Part shown: piece after piece, positions 43,293 through 50,566 of the stretch
Layout of the letters: each line of letters opens with the position of its first letter
How positions within the stretch are numbered: position 1 is the first letter of the stretch
The notes under the pieces: model-generated
What the model saw: the letters and a program-made list of their open reading frames with translations, nothing else
Database searches by the model: none
Told to the model about the DNA's origin: nothing
Source of the DNA: CAZNSX01 sp964575845
GTDB taxonomy: Bacteria; UBA8248; CAZNSX01
DNA length: 64,000 nucleotides
Direction of reading: 5' to 3'
NCBI GenBank assembly: GCA_964575845.1
Contig: CAZNSX010000001.1
Span: 62,001-126,000, forward strand
Made by a program: the position numbers and the translations under genes

Positions 43293-44032
43293 AGCCCTAG
43301 TATGCCTAGCTCCTCAGGGGTTTTGCCCCTAGCCTTGGGGGCCTTCTTGAAGGTCGTACTCGTCCGGGGTGGATAGTGGATTCCCTTGCCCGCCAAGAGC
43401 TCTTCCACAGTGAGAATTTGGATTCGAGGGTAGCGATTTCTCCATCCCGGCGAGTCATAAAAACCCGCCGAAGTTGCCTCCCTTTTCATTTCGCGCGTGG
43501 GCCTTTGGAGAGTGATAAGCACGCCGATCTCTGCCTTTTCACGTTCCAGGACACCCCGGAGATCCCGGACGTGCGCCACGCCCGTCTGGCCCCCCTTCAC
43601 GGAAAGGATGATCTGTCTGGTCTTCCCGCCCAGGGGCTCATCATGGAAATAAAGGCGTCCGTCAATCCCGTGATCCAGACCCTTTTTCTGCTCTACAGGC
43701 CGCGCTCCTACCAAGCCCAAAGCCCACCATTGGAATTGATACAGGTCCTGCTCGGCTAGGGTTTTGGCGTCAGGAAGGGAGACGGGCTCACCGATAACCT
43801 CATAAGCCACTTGATCCCCAAACGCGTCCTGGAGCCGGTGCTTGATCAGCGTAATTGCAAGGTGAGTGCAGTAATAAAATACAGGGGTACCCAAATTCTT
43901 TAGCAGACAGATCACTAATGTTTGACCAAACTTGCACGCCCTTCCAGTCATGATCCGCCGGCTTCTTATGTTGCAGCCCTTTGCGGCGCCCCTTACTTCA
44001 CCCTGCCCCCGAAATACAAGTAGTAGCCCCAC
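43289..44032 (-). pseudogene. C-terminal fragment of a DNA methyltransferase with Mrr-like endonuclease domain
   Basis: From about 43930 leftward the protein reads FYYCTHLAITLIKHRLQDAFGD, VIGEPVSLPDAKTLAEQDLYQFQWWALGLVGARPVEQKKGLDHGIDGRLYFHDE and ILSVKGGQTGVAHVRDLRGVLEREKAEIGVLITL, the C-terminal region found behind N6-adenine/cytosine methyltransferase domains in some fused restriction-modification proteins. The methyltransferase body is missing; its N-terminal piece lies at 44427-44605, beyond an unrelated secreted protein gene. The start at 44032 is arbitrary. If it were still translated it could be a lone endonuclease domain. Confidence 0.75.
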
Positions 44033-44397
44033 ATAGGCTCCCTTGAAAGGAAGGCGTAGAACCGAGCCTGATGCGCCTCAACACCTTTCTTAATAATCTT
44101 GGCCTGTGAGAAGCTACTGATTAGAGTACACCCACCAGCTTTCTTCATTTTTTTAATGTCATCGAGTGTTGATATCTTGAAGAGCATCTTGGACATGCTC
44201 CCTTTGTCTCCTGCCCGTTGCGCCTCCATATATTTCACCATCGCATCTTCCGTGGAGCAGACCGCAACTTTTCCAGGATATCTTGCTCGGTCGAGCTGAT
44301 ACGTAGCACCAACGACGGGAAACTCACGAGCAACTGCGATGCCAGATAGTATATAAAGCGCTGCAGACACTAAGAGGAAGAGGATCATGCTCTTCAT
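43993..44397 (-). CDS. Secreted protein of unknown function
   Basis: Protein of 134 residues: signal peptide MKSMILFLLVSAALYILSGIAVA, then a charged mature part with two Cys (VAVCSTEDAMVKYMEAQRAG and KKAGGCTLISSFSQ). ATG 44397 follows AAAGGAGA. No family recognised, although the layout resembles small lysozyme-inhibitor-like or periplasmic proteins. It sits in the gap between the two halves of the broken methyltransferase, so its arrival may have broken that gene. Confidence 0.65.
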   Translation of the reverse strand: MKSMILFLLVSAALYILSGIAVAREFPVVGATYQLDRARYPGKVAVCSTEDAMVKYMEAQRAGDKGSMSKMLFKISTLDDIKKMKKAGGCTLISSFSQAKIIKKGVEAHQARFYAFLSREPMWGYYLYFGGRVK

Positions 44398-44426
44398 GTG
44401 GTTCTCCTTTCTTTGGAGAGCCAGCC

Positions 44427-44605
44427 TCAAAAGGTGTGTAAAATCTGGGCCTTGGATCGAGAGCCATTCTGCTCCTGGAAGAGGACGTTATAGTTCTGGT
44501 TGCTCTTAAAGGGGGGTCAAGATAGATCAAGTCTACCGATTCGTTCTCAATATAGCGCCAGAGAATATCTAGGTTGTCGCCATAGTAGAGCTTATTAGGT
44601 AACAT
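44427..44605 (-). pseudogene. N-terminal fragment of the same DNA methyltransferase, frameshifted
   Basis: Reads MLPNKLYYGDNLDILWRYIENESVDLIYLDPP, the start and the DPPF-type catalytic motif of a site-specific methyltransferase (LDPPL here because of a base loss). One base later the +1 frame continues FKSNQNYNVLFQEQNGSRSKAQI as expected for the family, then stops at 44427. So the piece carries a frameshift and lacks everything after the first 60 residues. Confidence 0.8.
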
Positions 44606-45408
44606 GGTTCTGTTATCCGCTTGCCTAATCTTCTATACAAATAGCTGCCGAGCCCAGACGTCCGAGCGCTGATCTGTCCCCTAGGCCCTGGGAAAAAACC
44701 TAAATCTTCTCCACATCCTTATCCGACAGGTGCATGTTGGCATATAAAATTATATCACTCTTGGAAGGAATATGCTCCCCTCAGTCTTTAGGATAAGGGC
44801 TTCAAATGCATCCCGCTCTGTGTGCCTCAAACCTGCGCCGGGGACCCCGCTCAGTCTGCGAGGCCAAGGTCTAGCGAAAGCCCCTGAACCTCCCTCCCCC
44901 TACTTAAACGCACTAAAAGTAAAAAGCGTATTCGTGCGCTCGACGCCCTTTATGCGCTGGACGCCGTGGGGGACTACATCGACTATCTCATCATAGTTTT
45001 CCATGAGGGCTTTGGCGCAGGAGTTGGAAACCGGCGAAACCATCTACATCGTCCGCCCGGCTGAGGTAGTTAATGACCAATTGGCTCCTTCTGAGCTTCC
45101 ATTGTTCTGTGAACGGTGCAGGAGGCCGTTGCCCTAAAAAGTGGGTCCGGGACCCCTTCCTGCCCCATCCCCTGAGAGCGATTTAAAGGTGTTTTTGAGT
45201 GCCCTGAGAGGGGTTTTAGGACCTAAAAGGGGGGAGGCCTGGGCCTCCAGGGTAGGGGCTAAGCGAAAAAGTGCCCTCACAAGGCTTTTTAGCGAAAAGT
45301 TAGGTCTATCCTGGGGGGTTTAAGAGACTTAATTTTTTTCTAAAACGTCATTTTTCCTTTTCTTTTTTATAAAAAATGCGCTATATTTATTTTATAAGGA
45401 GATAGTTG
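44606..45408. other. Gene-poor stretch within the element
   Basis: About 800 bp with only the Lrp/AsnC-like fragment supported. Short frames at 45003-45137 (+, ending LPLFCERCRRPLP) and 45141-45323 (+, 60 codons from GTG) lack ribosome sites and recognisable features. GGAGGC-CTGG-GCCTCC at about 45236-45251 is a hairpin. The end (45345-45405) is very AT-rich and probably carries the promoter of the XRE regulator gene. Confidence 0.45.
44900..45043 (-). pseudogene. Fragment of an Lrp/AsnC ligand-binding (RAM) domain
   Basis: A 47-residue frame reads ALMENYDEIVDVVPHGVQRIKGVERTNTLFTFSAFK at its end, which looks like the C-terminal third of an AsnC/Lrp-type ligand-binding domain. The N-terminal part and the DNA-binding domain are absent and a stop lies just upstream, so it is probably a relic. 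Confidence 0.5.
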
Positions 45409-45765
45409 ATGACGCTCAGGGAAGCCAGACAAGAGAAGGGTTTGAGTCAGGAAGCCTTAGCGGCAATTACCGGGCTGACCCAAGTCACCGTTTCGCTCAT
45501 CGAAACGGGAAAGGTTGCACCCCAGGCCGCGACCCGTCGACGCATCGAGAAGGCCTTGGGCGTGAGGGTCAACTGGCTCCAGACGAAGGGGTTGCGCAGC
45601 TTCAGGGACGGCCAGATGTCGACCTGGGAATATGTCGAACAGACATTCAGGAAGGCCCTGTTAGAGGTAAAGGGCTTAAGTCGTTCAGAGCAAAAAGAGT
45701 TTTTGAAACTGGCAAAGCAATATCTGAAGGAATTTGAGGGAGGGATAAAGGCAACACAGCGCTAA
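45409..45765 (+). CDS. XRE-family helix-turn-helix regulator
   Basis: Protein of 118 residues. LREARQEKGLSQEALAAITGLTQVTVSLIETGKVAPQAATRRRIEKALGV is a standard XRE/Cro-type HTH at residues 4-54, followed by a helical tail. ATG 45409 follows AAGGAG by 7 nt. As the first gene of the rightward cluster leading to the recombinases it is a good candidate for the element's repressor. Confidence 0.88.
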   Translation: MTLREARQEKGLSQEALAAITGLTQVTVSLIETGKVAPQAATRRRIEKALGVRVNWLQTKGLRSFRDGQMSTWEYVEQTFRKALLEVKGLSRSEQKEFLKLAKQYLKEFEGGIKATQR

Positions 45766-45897
45766 CCAGGCGCATTAAAAATCTAGGCTTATTTTTTGAG
45801 GTCAACGCTTCGGGTAATCAATCCCGAGTCAACCCACAGGGGGGCGACACCTTAGCGGCGTTGGCCTTTTTATTTGAGAGAGAGGAGGTGAAAGGGA

Positions 45898-46245
45898 ATG
45901 GGATTTGACGTTTACAAATCGGGTTATCTCGTAACCTGCCCCGGCATGGAGGCAAGGGGCCTTTGCTCCTCACTAAAAGAGTGCGGGGAGTGTCCATGCC
46001 AGGGTGATGATGATGAAAGGAGAAATGAGATGGAACCCTTACTACCACCGGACGTCCAAGCGAAGTTAGACCATCGGATGAAGGAAGAGGAAAAGGAGTC
46101 CCTGGAACGGCTTCAGGCTCTCGCTGACAAAAAGGGAATGTTGCTGCCGACCCAATTTAACCGGCGACCGGAGACTTCTACACAATCTACAAAGCACGGG
46201 CATAGGGGAATTGAGCCCCTGCTGCCTTGTGGCTTCGGGAGGTAG
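45898..46245 (+). CDS. Hypothetical protein with Cys-rich N-terminus
   Basis: Protein of 115 residues. MGFDVYKSGYLVTCPGMEARGLCSSLKECGECPCQG has five Cys in the first 35 residues, possibly a metal site; the remainder is charged and helical (KLDHRMKEEEKESLERLQALADKKGM). GAGAGAGGAGG-like sequence precedes the ATG. No family recognised. Part of the rightward element cluster. Confidence 0.55.
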   Translation: MGFDVYKSGYLVTCPGMEARGLCSSLKECGECPCQGDDDERRNEMEPLLPPDVQAKLDHRMKEEEKESLERLQALADKKGMLLPTQFNRRPETSTQSTKHGHRGIEPLLPCGFGR

Positions 46246-46248
46246 TTG

Positions 46249-47052
46249 ATGTCAAGAAGACGCTTTCGGATAGGCGAGCATTCAGCCTATGACCAAACTT
46301 TCGACAAGCTCCGGCTAGCGAGCCCGCTACTGAATCCCGCGCGCTATGACGTCAGCTGGGCAGCCCTGAAACTTGCTGATAAGGCTGGTCTCAAGTCGCT
46401 GCTCATTGAGCTCGTGGGGCGTCCAGAGAAAGGGCGGTATTTTGACCCCAGTTTTGGCGGCTCTCTGAGGGATTCCAGGGTTTTGCGGGCGCAAAAGGTG
46501 GTCGAGGGAATCGAAACCGAGTTCAAGCGGCGCAAGCAAGAGGCCCAGAGCCAGGGCAGAACGGTGCCGGAGGAGATGCCCGCAGACCTAAAAGAGAAGC
46601 TCCTGCAGGCGGAAGCTAGGCTAGACACCAGCATGGAGGAGGTTGACCTAGTTCAAAAACTCTTAGACGAAATCGAAGCTAGGGAGCGAGAGGAGGCGGA
46701 TGCTCTTTTATTGCGCTATGGTCCTCGCGGCGCCGGTAGGCTATCTGGCGGAGTTCTCGCCGAGATTGATGGGCAGAGGGTCGGCCTTAACGAGGACGGC
46801 GAGCCACAGATTCAGGATGAGAGGTCGCCTTTTAATCTGATGCTCGTGAGGCACTACCGGGAGCACCTCGTACTCCCGTTTCTGAGAAGCCGCAGCGGCA
46901 GATCCAGGACGGTCCGAAAGGAGAACTTACCGCCGTGGCCCGCTGCAGTGCCGAAGGCAAAGGAGAGTAACGGTGGGACGCCACTCGATGAGAAAACAAA
47001 AAGAACGGTCATTCGAAAAGAGCGAAAGGCTAAGGCGGGAGCGAGCGCCTAA
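46249..47052 (+). CDS. Hypothetical protein, helical, element cluster
   Basis: Protein of 267 residues from ATG 46249 behind GGGAGG. Mostly charged helix, with likely coiled coil between residues 85 and 155 (VVEGIETEFKRRKQEAQSQGR, EKLLQAEARLDTSMEEVDLVQKLLDEIEAREREEAD) and a very basic C-terminal 60 residues. It overlaps a further small frame at its 3' end. No family recognised; a DNA-binding or structural role in replication would be a guess. Confidence 0.6.
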   Translation: MSRRRFRIGEHSAYDQTFDKLRLASPLLNPARYDVSWAALKLADKAGLKSLLIELVGRPEKGRYFDPSFGGSLRDSRVLRAQKVVEGIETEFKRRKQEAQSQGRTVPEEMPADLKEKLLQAEARLDTSMEEVDLVQKLLDEIEAREREEADALLLRYGPRGAGRLSGGVLAEIDGQRVGLNEDGEPQIQDERSPFNLMLVRHYREHLVLPFLRSRSGRSRTVRKENLPPWPAAVPKAKESNGGTPLDEKTKRTVIRKERKAKAGASA

Positions 47053-47149
47053 GAACAGGACTGAGCTCGTGGAGCTCAGCGCCGACCATCCGTTGTGGAA
47101 GGTTCTGAGCAGAATCGAGCGAAAGCTCGATGCTCATTTCAGGGACTAA
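46973..47149 (+). CDS. Small basic hypothetical protein, 58 residues
   Basis: GTG at 46973 follows AAAGGAG by about 7 nt and opens a 58-residue frame overlapping the end of the preceding gene: MGRHSMRKQKERSFEKSERL..., ending VLSRIERKLDAHFRD. It is rich in Arg, Lys and Glu. The good ribosome site is the main support. No family recognised. Confidence 0.45.
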   Translation: MGRHSMRKQKERSFEKSERLRRERAPKNRTELVELSADHPLWKVLSRIERKLDAHFRD

Positions 47150-47250
47150 GTGATGCCCTCCTCGATGGGCACACAAGGAAGCCGGTCTCCTGTCTCCTCC
47201 CCCGTGTCGCCGGGGGCAAAGAGCTGGCAGCGGCAGTTTGGATTGGGCAC

Positions 47251-47284
47251 GGGGGGCGTCCTGTCTTCCCCCAGGACGCCCCCC
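47251..47284. repeat. Perfect 13-bp inverted repeat
   Basis: GGGGGGCGTCCTG-TCTTCCCC-CAGGACGCCCCCC in the 275-bp non-coding stretch between the small gene and the polymerase-like gene. No T-run follows on either strand, so it is not a standard terminator; a replication or recombination site is possible. Confidence 0.7.
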
Positions 47285-47424
47285 ACCCTGAATGATGGAG
47301 TGCTTGAAATGATGATGTTGGTCGGGCTAGGCTGCCGGAGCCGACACGGGGAGGGGCGCCTCGTCCCCCCTCCCCCGCCTGACCGACCCTTATTACCGGA
47401 TGAGGACGAGGCGAGGACGAGGCG

Positions 47425-48726
47425 ATGCGGCGGACGAGGTATGCACCTAATAAAATTCCTAAAGGTGCGGTTCTCAGAGATGCTAAGAAGCGCTCTGCTG
47501 AGCGCAGGGCATCAAACAGCTGGTTGCGAGAGGCGGCCTGGTTCGACCACAACTTGCGCCTCTCGCCTGAGAAGCGGGCCATTGCCACGCAGTTGTTCAG
47601 CGGCCTCATAGGAAACCGAAGTGTCTACAAGCGCACGCAGAAGGAGCTCGATTTTGAGGTGCTGTGCGCGAACCTTCTTGAACATCGGAGGCGTCGCCCC
47701 GTTGCCATCTCGCTTAACCACAACCATTGGCGGCCCGGTCGATATCGAAGAGCAAGCTATTTCACCATCGAGGGAGGACTCGACATGCTTTCTCGCAACG
47801 GCCTGATTGAGATGCGCAAGGGCTACGGCCACGAGGACAAGACCCGCGCTCAGCGAACGAAGATATGGCCGACGGTGAAACTCTTGGAGGCCTTCGAGCC
47901 TATTCGCGTGGAGGATGTAGTCATCGAGCCCGTGGACCTAGTGACGCTTCATGATGAGGATAAGAGGCCCATCGATTATCGAGATACCAGGGAAACGAGA
48001 CGCGTGCGAGAGGTTCTGAGAAAGGTGAACCGGCTTGCCGACGAAGCCCTTGTGCAGTACGTAGACCCGAAAACGCACATGGCCTACAGGCTGAGGACGC
48101 GCCTGTATTGCGTGTACAACCGCGACCTCAAGCACGGCGGTCGATTCTATACTGCTAATAAGGATGGATATCAAGGGCTCAGCGAAGAGGACAGGGCGTG
48201 CATCCACATTGACGGCGAGCCCACTGTGGAGCTGGATTTCAGCGGCATATACCCGCGCATCCTCTATGCCTGGGAAGATATTCAGTACAATGAAGACCCC
48301 TACGGCGTAGTAACCGATGACGCGGCGCTCCGTGAGGTCATTAAGAGGCTCTTCATGATGGTGGTCAACTCCGAGAGCGAAGTGGAGGCGGTGCGCGCAG
48401 GCAACAAGTTCCTCTACGAGAATCGGATGTACTTTCAGCGCCTCGCCCGGCGCGGCCTTAAGGTAAAGGATGACCTCATTCCAATGATAAAAGAAGCCCA
48501 CAGACCTATCGCGCACTACTTCTTTACCGGCACGGGCTTAAAGGCCATGCACTCGGAATCTCAAATAGCCTTGGAGGTCATCTCGCACTTCGCCAATGAC
48601 GGCGTCCCAGTTCTTTCCGTTCACGACTCCTTCATAGTCCAGCGCCAGCACAGGTACAGCCTTAGGCGGGTCATGAGCCACGCATATAGGAAACACACCG
48701 GCGATTTTCGGTGCCCGATAAAATGA
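47425..48726 (+). CDS. Putative polymerase-palm protein (family A DNA polymerase / single-subunit polymerase-like)
   Basis: Protein of 433 residues. Three segments match the palm motifs of family A-type polymerases in order: motif A-like VELDFSGIYPRILYA at about residues 267-281, motif B-like IKRLFMMVVNSESE near 310, and motif C-like VLSVHDSFIV near 397. In DNA polymerase I motif C is VHDE; VHDS(F) is the variant seen in T7-type RNA polymerases and some plasmid or phage polymerases. The first 200 residues are basic with WHLNLRLSP-type helices and no 3'-5' exonuclease motifs seen. It could be the replicase or primase-polymerase of the element. Assigned by motif only. Confidence 0.55.
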   Translation: MRRTRYAPNKIPKGAVLRDAKKRSAERRASNSWLREAAWFDHNLRLSPEKRAIATQLFSGLIGNRSVYKRTQKELDFEVLCANLLEHRRRRPVAISLNHNHWRPGRYRRASYFTIEGGLDMLSRNGLIEMRKGYGHEDKTRAQRTKIWPTVKLLEAFEPIRVEDVVIEPVDLVTLHDEDKRPIDYRDTRETRRVREVLRKVNRLADEALVQYVDPKTHMAYRLRTRLYCVYNRDLKHGGRFYTANKDGYQGLSEEDRACIHIDGEPTVELDFSGIYPRILYAWEDIQYNEDPYGVVTDDAALREVIKRLFMMVVNSESEVEAVRAGNKFLYENRMYFQRLARRGLKVKDDLIPMIKEAHRPIAHYFFTGTGLKAMHSESQIALEVISHFANDGVPVLSVHDSFIVQRQHRYSLRRVMSHAYRKHTGDFRCPIK

Positions 48727-48989
48727 CTGCTAACTGTTTGAAAATCAAGGTCTTATCTTCAATTCATATTAATACTATTGAGAATAGGTGGGTTAGGGTT
48801 AAGCCAAGGAAGGAAGGGAAGGAAGGGATAGAGGTTAGAGGTCTAAGGTCAAGGTCGATTTTGCACTCCCAAAAAGCCGCTCACGGGAAAGGCAATAAAT
48901 GGGAAAAGGCTCTGTTTCAAAGGGAAATTGGGAAATTCATATTAGATTTAGAACCTGTTTTTTCGTGTGAAAGAGTGAAAATCGGCTGA
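48711..48989 (+). CDS. Possible small hypothetical protein
   Basis: A 92-residue frame from GTG 48711, overlapping the polymerase-like gene by 16 bp. It is basic (VKPRKEGKEGIEVRGLRSRS, SQKAAHGKGNKWEKALFQ). No good ribosome site and part of the DNA is a purine-rich tract (GGAAGGAAGGG), so it may not be a gene. Confidence 0.3.
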   Translation: MPDKMTANCLKIKVLSSIHINTIENRWVRVKPRKEGKEGIEVRGLRSRSILHSQKAAHGKGNKWEKALFQREIGKFILDLEPVFSCERVKIG

Positions 48990-49011
48990 GGGCTAAAACA
49001 GGAAAACCGAC

Positions 49012-49767
49012 ATGACCCGAGCGTGCGAAGTCTGTAGCAGTGAAGAGCGTTTAGCCGTTGACAGGCTTATAGTTCAAGGCGCTAACCTCGCAAAGTTAGC
49101 TAAAGAATACACCTTTAATTATCAGAGCCTCTACAACCACGCCCGGCATCACGTCTCCCGCCAGCTCGCCGAAGCCTGGGCCAAGAAGGAGCTCATGGCG
49201 AGCATGGACATCTTGGCCGAAATCGAATCTCTTATCACCCGGAGTAAAGGCATCCTAGATGAGGCTGAGAGCAAGGGTAAGCTCGGCATCGCCCTCAAGG
49301 GCATCGCCGAGGCGCGGGCCGGTTACGAGTTGCTCAGCCGTATCGCCTTCAGCTTGCATCAAGTCCGCCTGACCGAATTGGAGCTTGAGCGCCTCCGGGA
49401 CGGCACGGCGGCAAGAGAGAGGGACGAGGCTTTCCAGGAATCTCTGAAGTGCTTGACCTTCGCCGAGCTAGAAGTATTGCAAAAGCTCACCCGGAAGCTT
49501 GAGACTCAGGACCCCTCTATTACCATCTTTCCTGACCCGCCCAAGCCCGACTGGCTGACGGCCAAGCCCGCGCCTAGGACCCGCTCAGAACGCCCAGAAC
49601 CGCCGATCTCCCCTCCCCCTGAGCCTCTCCCTGGGGAGGCCCCTGAAGAGCTGCCTAAAGCTGCCCCTAAGCCTCCTCCATCCGTGGAGATCCCCAGCTC
49701 GGGCGGTCGATATCGAACGACCTTGCGAAGGAGGAGGTTGTTCAGGGAGCTGAAGCGACCCGTCTAA
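49012..49767 (+). CDS. Phage-type zinc-binding helix-turn-helix protein
   Basis: Protein of 251 residues. The N-terminus CEVCSSEERLAVDRLIVQGANLAKLAKEYTFNYQSLYNHARHHV has a CXXC and two His framing a helix-turn-helix, a layout common in phage and island proteins related to small-terminase or transposase DNA-binding domains. A helical middle (residues 55-165) is followed by a long Pro-rich linker and a basic tail. It may bind DNA near the recombinase genes. Function unknown. Confidence 0.6.
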   Translation: MTRACEVCSSEERLAVDRLIVQGANLAKLAKEYTFNYQSLYNHARHHVSRQLAEAWAKKELMASMDILAEIESLITRSKGILDEAESKGKLGIALKGIAEARAGYELLSRIAFSLHQVRLTELELERLRDGTAARERDEAFQESLKCLTFAELEVLQKLTRKLETQDPSITIFPDPPKPDWLTAKPAPRTRSERPEPPISPPPEPLPGEAPEELPKAAPKPPPSVEIPSSGGRYRTTLRRRRLFRELKRPV

Positions 49768-49870
49768 GCCTTTATTTTTTCTTTAGAATAGATAAAAAAA
49801 CTCTTTCTTTTTCCTCGCCAGAGATATATATTTAAGGTATAAAGGATAGCCGAAAGGAGGTGAAAAGGCC

Positions 49871-50563
49871 GTGCCAAAGTGCTTCTTTTATCTCAGGGTG
49901 AGCACCTCTAAACAGTTGGAGGGTACGAGTTTTGGCCGCCAGGAGGCGGCCTGCCAGGCCTACGCTAAGAAGGCCGGGTATGAGGTCGCCGGCGTCTTCC
50001 GGGAGGACGTATCCGGGACTAAGGACGAGGTGGAGCGTCCTGCCTTTCAGGAGATGATGGGCTCCATACTAGGGAACGGGGTTAACGTTGTCGTGGTGGA
50101 GTCCTTGGACAGGCTGGCTCGGACGGTGCGCGTACAGGACACGCTCCTCATCTACCTGGCCTCCAAGCGGGTGGAGCTCATCTCGGCCCGGACGGAGGAG
50201 AACGTAACCCAGGCGACCCAGGCGGACCCGCTGAAGAAGGCCCTTGTCCAGATCCAAGGTGTTTTTGCAGAGCTGGAAAAGGAGCAGCTCGTCCGGCGGC
50301 TTCGGAAGGGGCGCGAGGCCGTGAGGAAGGAGCGAGGCCGCTGCGAGGGCCGCAAGACCTATGGCCAGACCCCGGAGGAGCAGAAGGTCATCCAGCGCAT
50401 ACGCGCCATGCGGCGCACCAGGAGGAACGGGACGCCTGGGATGAGCCTGCAAGCTATTTGCGACCGGCTGAATGGAGAGGGCGTGAGGACCCGCCTGGGG
50501 AAACACTGGACCCCCGGTCAGGTGTGGACTATCCTGCACAGGGTGCGGGGAAAGAGGAGGTGA
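49871..50563 (+). CDS. Small serine recombinase (resolvase/invertase type)
   Basis: Protein of 230 residues from GTG behind GAAAGGAGGTG. The resolvase catalytic domain is complete: FFYLRVSTSKQ with the nucleophilic Ser at about residue 10, VSGTKDEVERPAFQEMM, VVVESLDRLARTVRVQDTLL and VFAELEKEQLVRRLRKGREA. A C-terminal Recombinase-like segment (MSLQAICDRLNGEGVRTRLGKHWTPGQVWTIL) provides DNA binding. The spacing to the next recombinase gene is 3 bp, so both come from one transcript. Confidence 0.92.
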   Translation: MPKCFFYLRVSTSKQLEGTSFGRQEAACQAYAKKAGYEVAGVFREDVSGTKDEVERPAFQEMMGSILGNGVNVVVVESLDRLARTVRVQDTLLIYLASKRVELISARTEENVTQATQADPLKKALVQIQGVFAELEKEQLVRRLRKGREAVRKERGRCEGRKTYGQTPEEQKVIQRIRAMRRTRRNGTPGMSLQAICDRLNGEGVRTRLGKHWTPGQVWTILHRVRGKRR

Positions 50564-50566
50564 GAA

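Noticed and set aside
45141..45323. Sixty-codon frame from GTG within the element
   Set aside because: No ribosome site and no recognisable features; it overlaps a hairpin-forming GC-rich stretch.
47095..47424. Overlapping open frames on both strands across the inverted repeat upstream of the polymerase-like gene
   Set aside because: Pro/Ser/Gly-rich translations with no conserved character; treated as non-coding.
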